This document shows, piece by piece, positions 62,229 to 64,000 of a stretch of DNA of 64,000 bases. Within the stretch, counting starts at the first letter, position 1. Each line of letters begins with the position of its first letter. Below the pieces are notes generated by a model, which worked only from the letters and a program-made list of their open reading frames with translations, made no database searches and was not told the origin of the DNA. Location: contig NW_006281103.1 of NCBI RefSeq assembly GCF_000203795.2, positions 553,365 through 617,364 of the forward strand. Reading direction: 5' to 3'. Made by a program: the position numbers and the translations under genes. Origin of the DNA: Batrachochytrium dendrobatidis JAM81 (Eukaryota > Chytridiomycota > Chytridiomycetes > Rhizophydiales).

Positions 62229-64000
62229 ATGCTACAGAGGAAATCAACAAAAACTGCTGCGACTACCAACCATCAATCACCTCAATGCGAATCTACTCGC
62301 ACGACAGCAAAACTGCAATTACCTGTTGCTTGCAGTTACACTGAGCCTGTATGGGATCTATTTGCATACATATCTGCCGAAACGTACTCTTTTCTGCTCT
62401 GTATTGTTGCTGATTTTCAACGACATTCTACTGACTCTGCCAGCGATTGCATCCACGATGACAAGATTGCTGCAATGCTGCGAGATATCGCCCGTATGTT
62501 ACCCATCCAAACAGTTTTTTGCAAGATTTTAGAATCTTGGGCTGATTCTTGTGATTTTGTTGAAACTCCCGATTGCTCCCAACGGTCCAAAAGCTGCACG
62601 ATTGCAGCAGAATGCAAGGATGCAGCCAACAAATCTTGGAAAAAGGGAATTCGCCAAAATGCACTTATTGGATGGTCCCAGGTAATTGTGTACAGCCATC
62701 CATTTAAAATCTAGTGGATAAACACCAATATATTGAATGCCTTGAATGTCAAGCTAATGATCATGCTGTAGGGACTTCGATTTGCTGGCACTCATCGTCA
62801 TGATTGCTCTAAACCGGAGATAGCAGGGATCTTGTATGCCAACAGATCGCTTGTTTTTTTTAGTGCCAAACTCTACGAGCACGCCTATCTGGATATCCGT
62901 CGTGCACTCATGTGCGGCTACCCAACTGATTCTATGCACAAGCTGCTTCGACGTAAAGCACTTTGTATCAAGCATTTAGGCACACAGTCTGGTTATGAAG
63001 ATGCAGAATTGGTTTTATACGAAGCATTGGATGCTAGCAGACGAGTTAAAAATATCGAGTTTCAGCAGACAATTATAAAAGATTTGCAGAATTTGGCACT
63101 ACAAAGCGCATCTAAAAACGACTCGACAACAGCTGAAGTTTCCAGCAACTTTGTTTTGCTGCCATGCTCAACTGAAACCACTGCTATTAGCCAAACTCCG
63201 TCGACGGGAAAGCCTACAACGAAACAGGACTTTGACCCAACAACTCAGGACAAACAATCAAACGGAAACATGCGTTCAGCTGATGCTTGTTTGCTCCACA
63301 AAAACGAAACTGGAGAACTTGAAAGCTTAATGGACACGGCTACCAAAGAGATTTTGCCAAGCATTAAACCACCTGAAATTAAACCCTTTGTTCATCCAAA
63401 AATTGAAGTTGCCTATTTGAATGGTGATCGTAGTGTGATTGCATCGCAGGATATCAAAGCAGGTGAGGTTCTGCTGGTTGAAGCACCCATTGCCTGGGTT
63501 GTGTCTCGTACTTGTCGTGGAGAATACTGTGCATTTTGTTTTCGTCGTGCAAGTGTTCATGGAATATAGTATGTTTGATATGCCATTGGAATGATGGTTG
63601 ATCAAAAACCAGTATGCTGAATCTCAAAATCTGATGATGAATGTATTTGATTCGAGGGTTGATAGTTGTCCCGATTGTGCATTTGATGAGCCATATTGTT
63701 CTGAGATGTGTCGTTCCAAGATGCAGTCACTTCATGCTAAAGAATGTGGTAATCGCAGCGTCCAACAAATGGACGATCACACTTTGCTTGCACTTCGACT
63801 TTCCCGCATTGTCTGCGAGTCCAGATCAACTCCGAACCTCTGCACCATGAATTTTTGGCCCACGATTCAACAACGCATCACGACAAAAACCAAAGCGCCT
63901 GGATTTACTCAGTCTGGTGTGTATATGGATGACATTGAAGCGTTGAAGTATCTGGCATCGAATATCACAAAAATTGACAAGGTGGATGTGCTAATGGCCT
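62229..64000 (+). CDS. SMYD4-like SET-MYND protein lysine methyltransferase (3' end outside window)
   Basis: Exons 62229-62681, 62773-63568 and 63613 to the window end, the last intron only 44 nt. The N-terminal half has TPR-like helices (AGILYANRSLVFFSAKLYEH, then AYLDIRRALMCGYP), as in SMYD4. Next is the split SET domain start (VIASQDIKAGEVLLVEAPIA), interrupted by a MYND zinc finger (CAFCFRRAS ... CPDCAFDEPYCSEMCRSKMQ ... HAKEC). The remainder of SET lies beyond 64000. The ATG at 62229 is the first in frame. SMYD4 proteins use SAM to methylate protein lysines; the catalytic NHxC part is not in the window. Confidence 0.86.

Overview
The window is a gene-dense, intron-rich nuclear segment of a zoosporic (flagellated) fungus, most likely a chytrid. 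The evidence is a division-1 chitin synthase, a SAXO-type axonemal microtubule protein next to a centrin-3/Cdc31-like centrin, many short GT-AG introns (several of only 39-44 nt), and a repertoire that Dikarya yeasts largely lack: a FANCJ/BRIP1-like helicase, DTWD1, WDR89, a ZZZ3-like SANT-ZZ protein, SMYD4 and SAXO. Base composition is AT-rich. I saw no rRNA, convincing tRNA, CRISPR, plasmid or viral gene. All gene models are manual readings of splice sites and unsupported by transcripts.

Layout. 1-16 kb: the 3' end of an unrecognised membrane protein; chitin synthase; an LCL3-like membrane nuclease; a DUF1279 (FAM210-like) mitochondrial protein; the beta-adaptin of AP-1/2; WDR89. 16-27 kb: a 73-residue four-exon gene; a Qa-SNARE syntaxin; cytosolic HSP90 carrying an apparent one-base frameshift; uracil phosphoribosyltransferase; DTWD1; a ZZZ3-like protein; dihydroorotase. 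27-43 kb: the FANCJ-like helicase with an unusual zinc-binding C-terminus; SAXO; centrin; SMC4 of condensin; isopentenyl-diphosphate isomerase. 43-64 kb: a BLM/Sgs1-type RecQ helicase; a small unknown gene in divergent orientation; the ribosome-biogenesis GTPase EFL1; an intronless PPR protein; a BAR-PH-GRAM-VASt-TM lipid-transfer-type protein; the start of SMYD4.

The main unannotated signal is a dispersed family of short non-coding elements (about 285-540 bp; ten copies here, five in each orientation, about 5-6% of the window). They have degenerate 20-bp terminal inverted repeats of the type TTACAGTCGTATTCACGTAA and a shared internal core. They behave like MITEs whose ends are compatible with Tc1/mariner-type TA insertion. 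Two copies lie inside introns (chitin synthase, FANCJ-like). Two end 13-15 bp before start codons (syntaxin, IDI1). One is a clean internal-deletion derivative of another copy. They occupy many of the longer non-coding gaps and may supply promoter or intron sequence to host genes.

The genes are ordinary housekeeping functions without operon logic. Several pairs are divergent over only 100-260 bp and probably share promoters: WDR89 with the small gene, UPRT with DTWD1, FANCJ with SAXO, RecQ with the small His-rich gene, and the BAR-PH gene with SMYD4.
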